A stretch of 64,000 nucleotides of DNA from Chrysomallon squamiferum (lineage: Eukaryota; Mollusca; Gastropoda; Neomphalida; Peltospiridae), in contig CM022665.1 in NCBI GenBank assembly GCA_012295275.1, positions 6,082,901 to 6,146,900 on the forward strand. The letters are read 5' to 3'. Below the pieces are notes generated by a model. The model did no database searches and was not told the DNA's origin. It was given only the letters and a program-made list of their open reading frames with translations. A program made the translations under genes and the position numbers. The number at the start of each line of letters is the position of its first letter. The first letter of the stretch is position 1. This document shows positions 63,887 to 64,000 of the stretch, piece by piece.

Positions 63887-64000
63887 GTAAGCAAGTTATC
63901 TTTTTCTTTCTCTGTCTTTCGATTACTGCACATTTTTGTGTTAAACAGTTTGATTCATAGCAGAAATGTTTCCAATATAAATACGTTCCAGTGAACAGAC

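Overview
This is nuclear DNA from an animal. The genes are split into many small exons with canonical GT/AG introns, the sequence is very AT-rich, and the introns are full of long (CT)n, (GT)n, (AAT)n and ATAC microsatellites. The protein set (Aven, a DSL-type Notch ligand, ATG14, a two-PHD ACF1/BAZ1A, ERG28, vasohibin) is bilaterian. Compact introns and this repeat style suggest a lophotrochozoan, most likely a mollusc; that is inference, and no species can be named from the window alone.

Layout. (1) 920-5137, plus: AVEN, six exons, complete. (2) 7737-29854, minus: a 25-exon single-pass membrane protein with an MNNL/C2-like N-terminus, one DSL domain, a cysteine-free linker carrying a furin-type RHKR, 22 EGF repeats, one transmembrane helix and a 34-residue tail. 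It is a divergent Notch ligand. Its reading frame is broken once, by a missing base in EGF 12. (3) 33505-38209, plus: ATG14, nine exons, also with one single-base frame break in a coiled-coil exon. (4) 40283-54422, minus: BAZ1A/ACF1, 24 exons, 1,559 codons, complete and uninterrupted. (5) 58279-59682, minus: ERG28, four exons, complete. (6) 60354 to beyond the right edge, plus: vasohibin, eight exons seen, catalytic Cys-His-Ser present. Every exon junction was checked by hand for AG/GT and for phase. The summed coding lengths divide by three except at the two reported frame breaks.

Arrangement. AVEN and the Notch ligand converge; the Notch ligand and ATG14 diverge across about 3.6 kb; ATG14 and BAZ1A converge; BAZ1A and ERG28 are in tandem; ERG28 and vasohibin are head to head, their start codons 671 bp apart. 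The genes do not form one pathway (apoptosis/checkpoint control, Notch signalling, autophagy initiation, ISWI chromatin remodelling, sterol synthesis, tubulin detyrosination). The human counterparts ATG14, BAZ1A, ERG28, VASH1 and JAG2 are on chromosome 14, and AVEN and DLL4 on 15q, so the window looks like a preserved piece of an ancestral linkage group.

Between genes and in introns there are two convincing non-autonomous DNA transposons (a TA-flanked pogo/Tigger-like element at 47260-47566 and a hAT-like element with an exact 8-bp duplication at 57439-57730), several minisatellites, a (AAT)n/(ATT)n inverted repeat, and a broken coding-like island inside the Notch-ligand gene. No tRNA, rRNA or CRISPR was seen.
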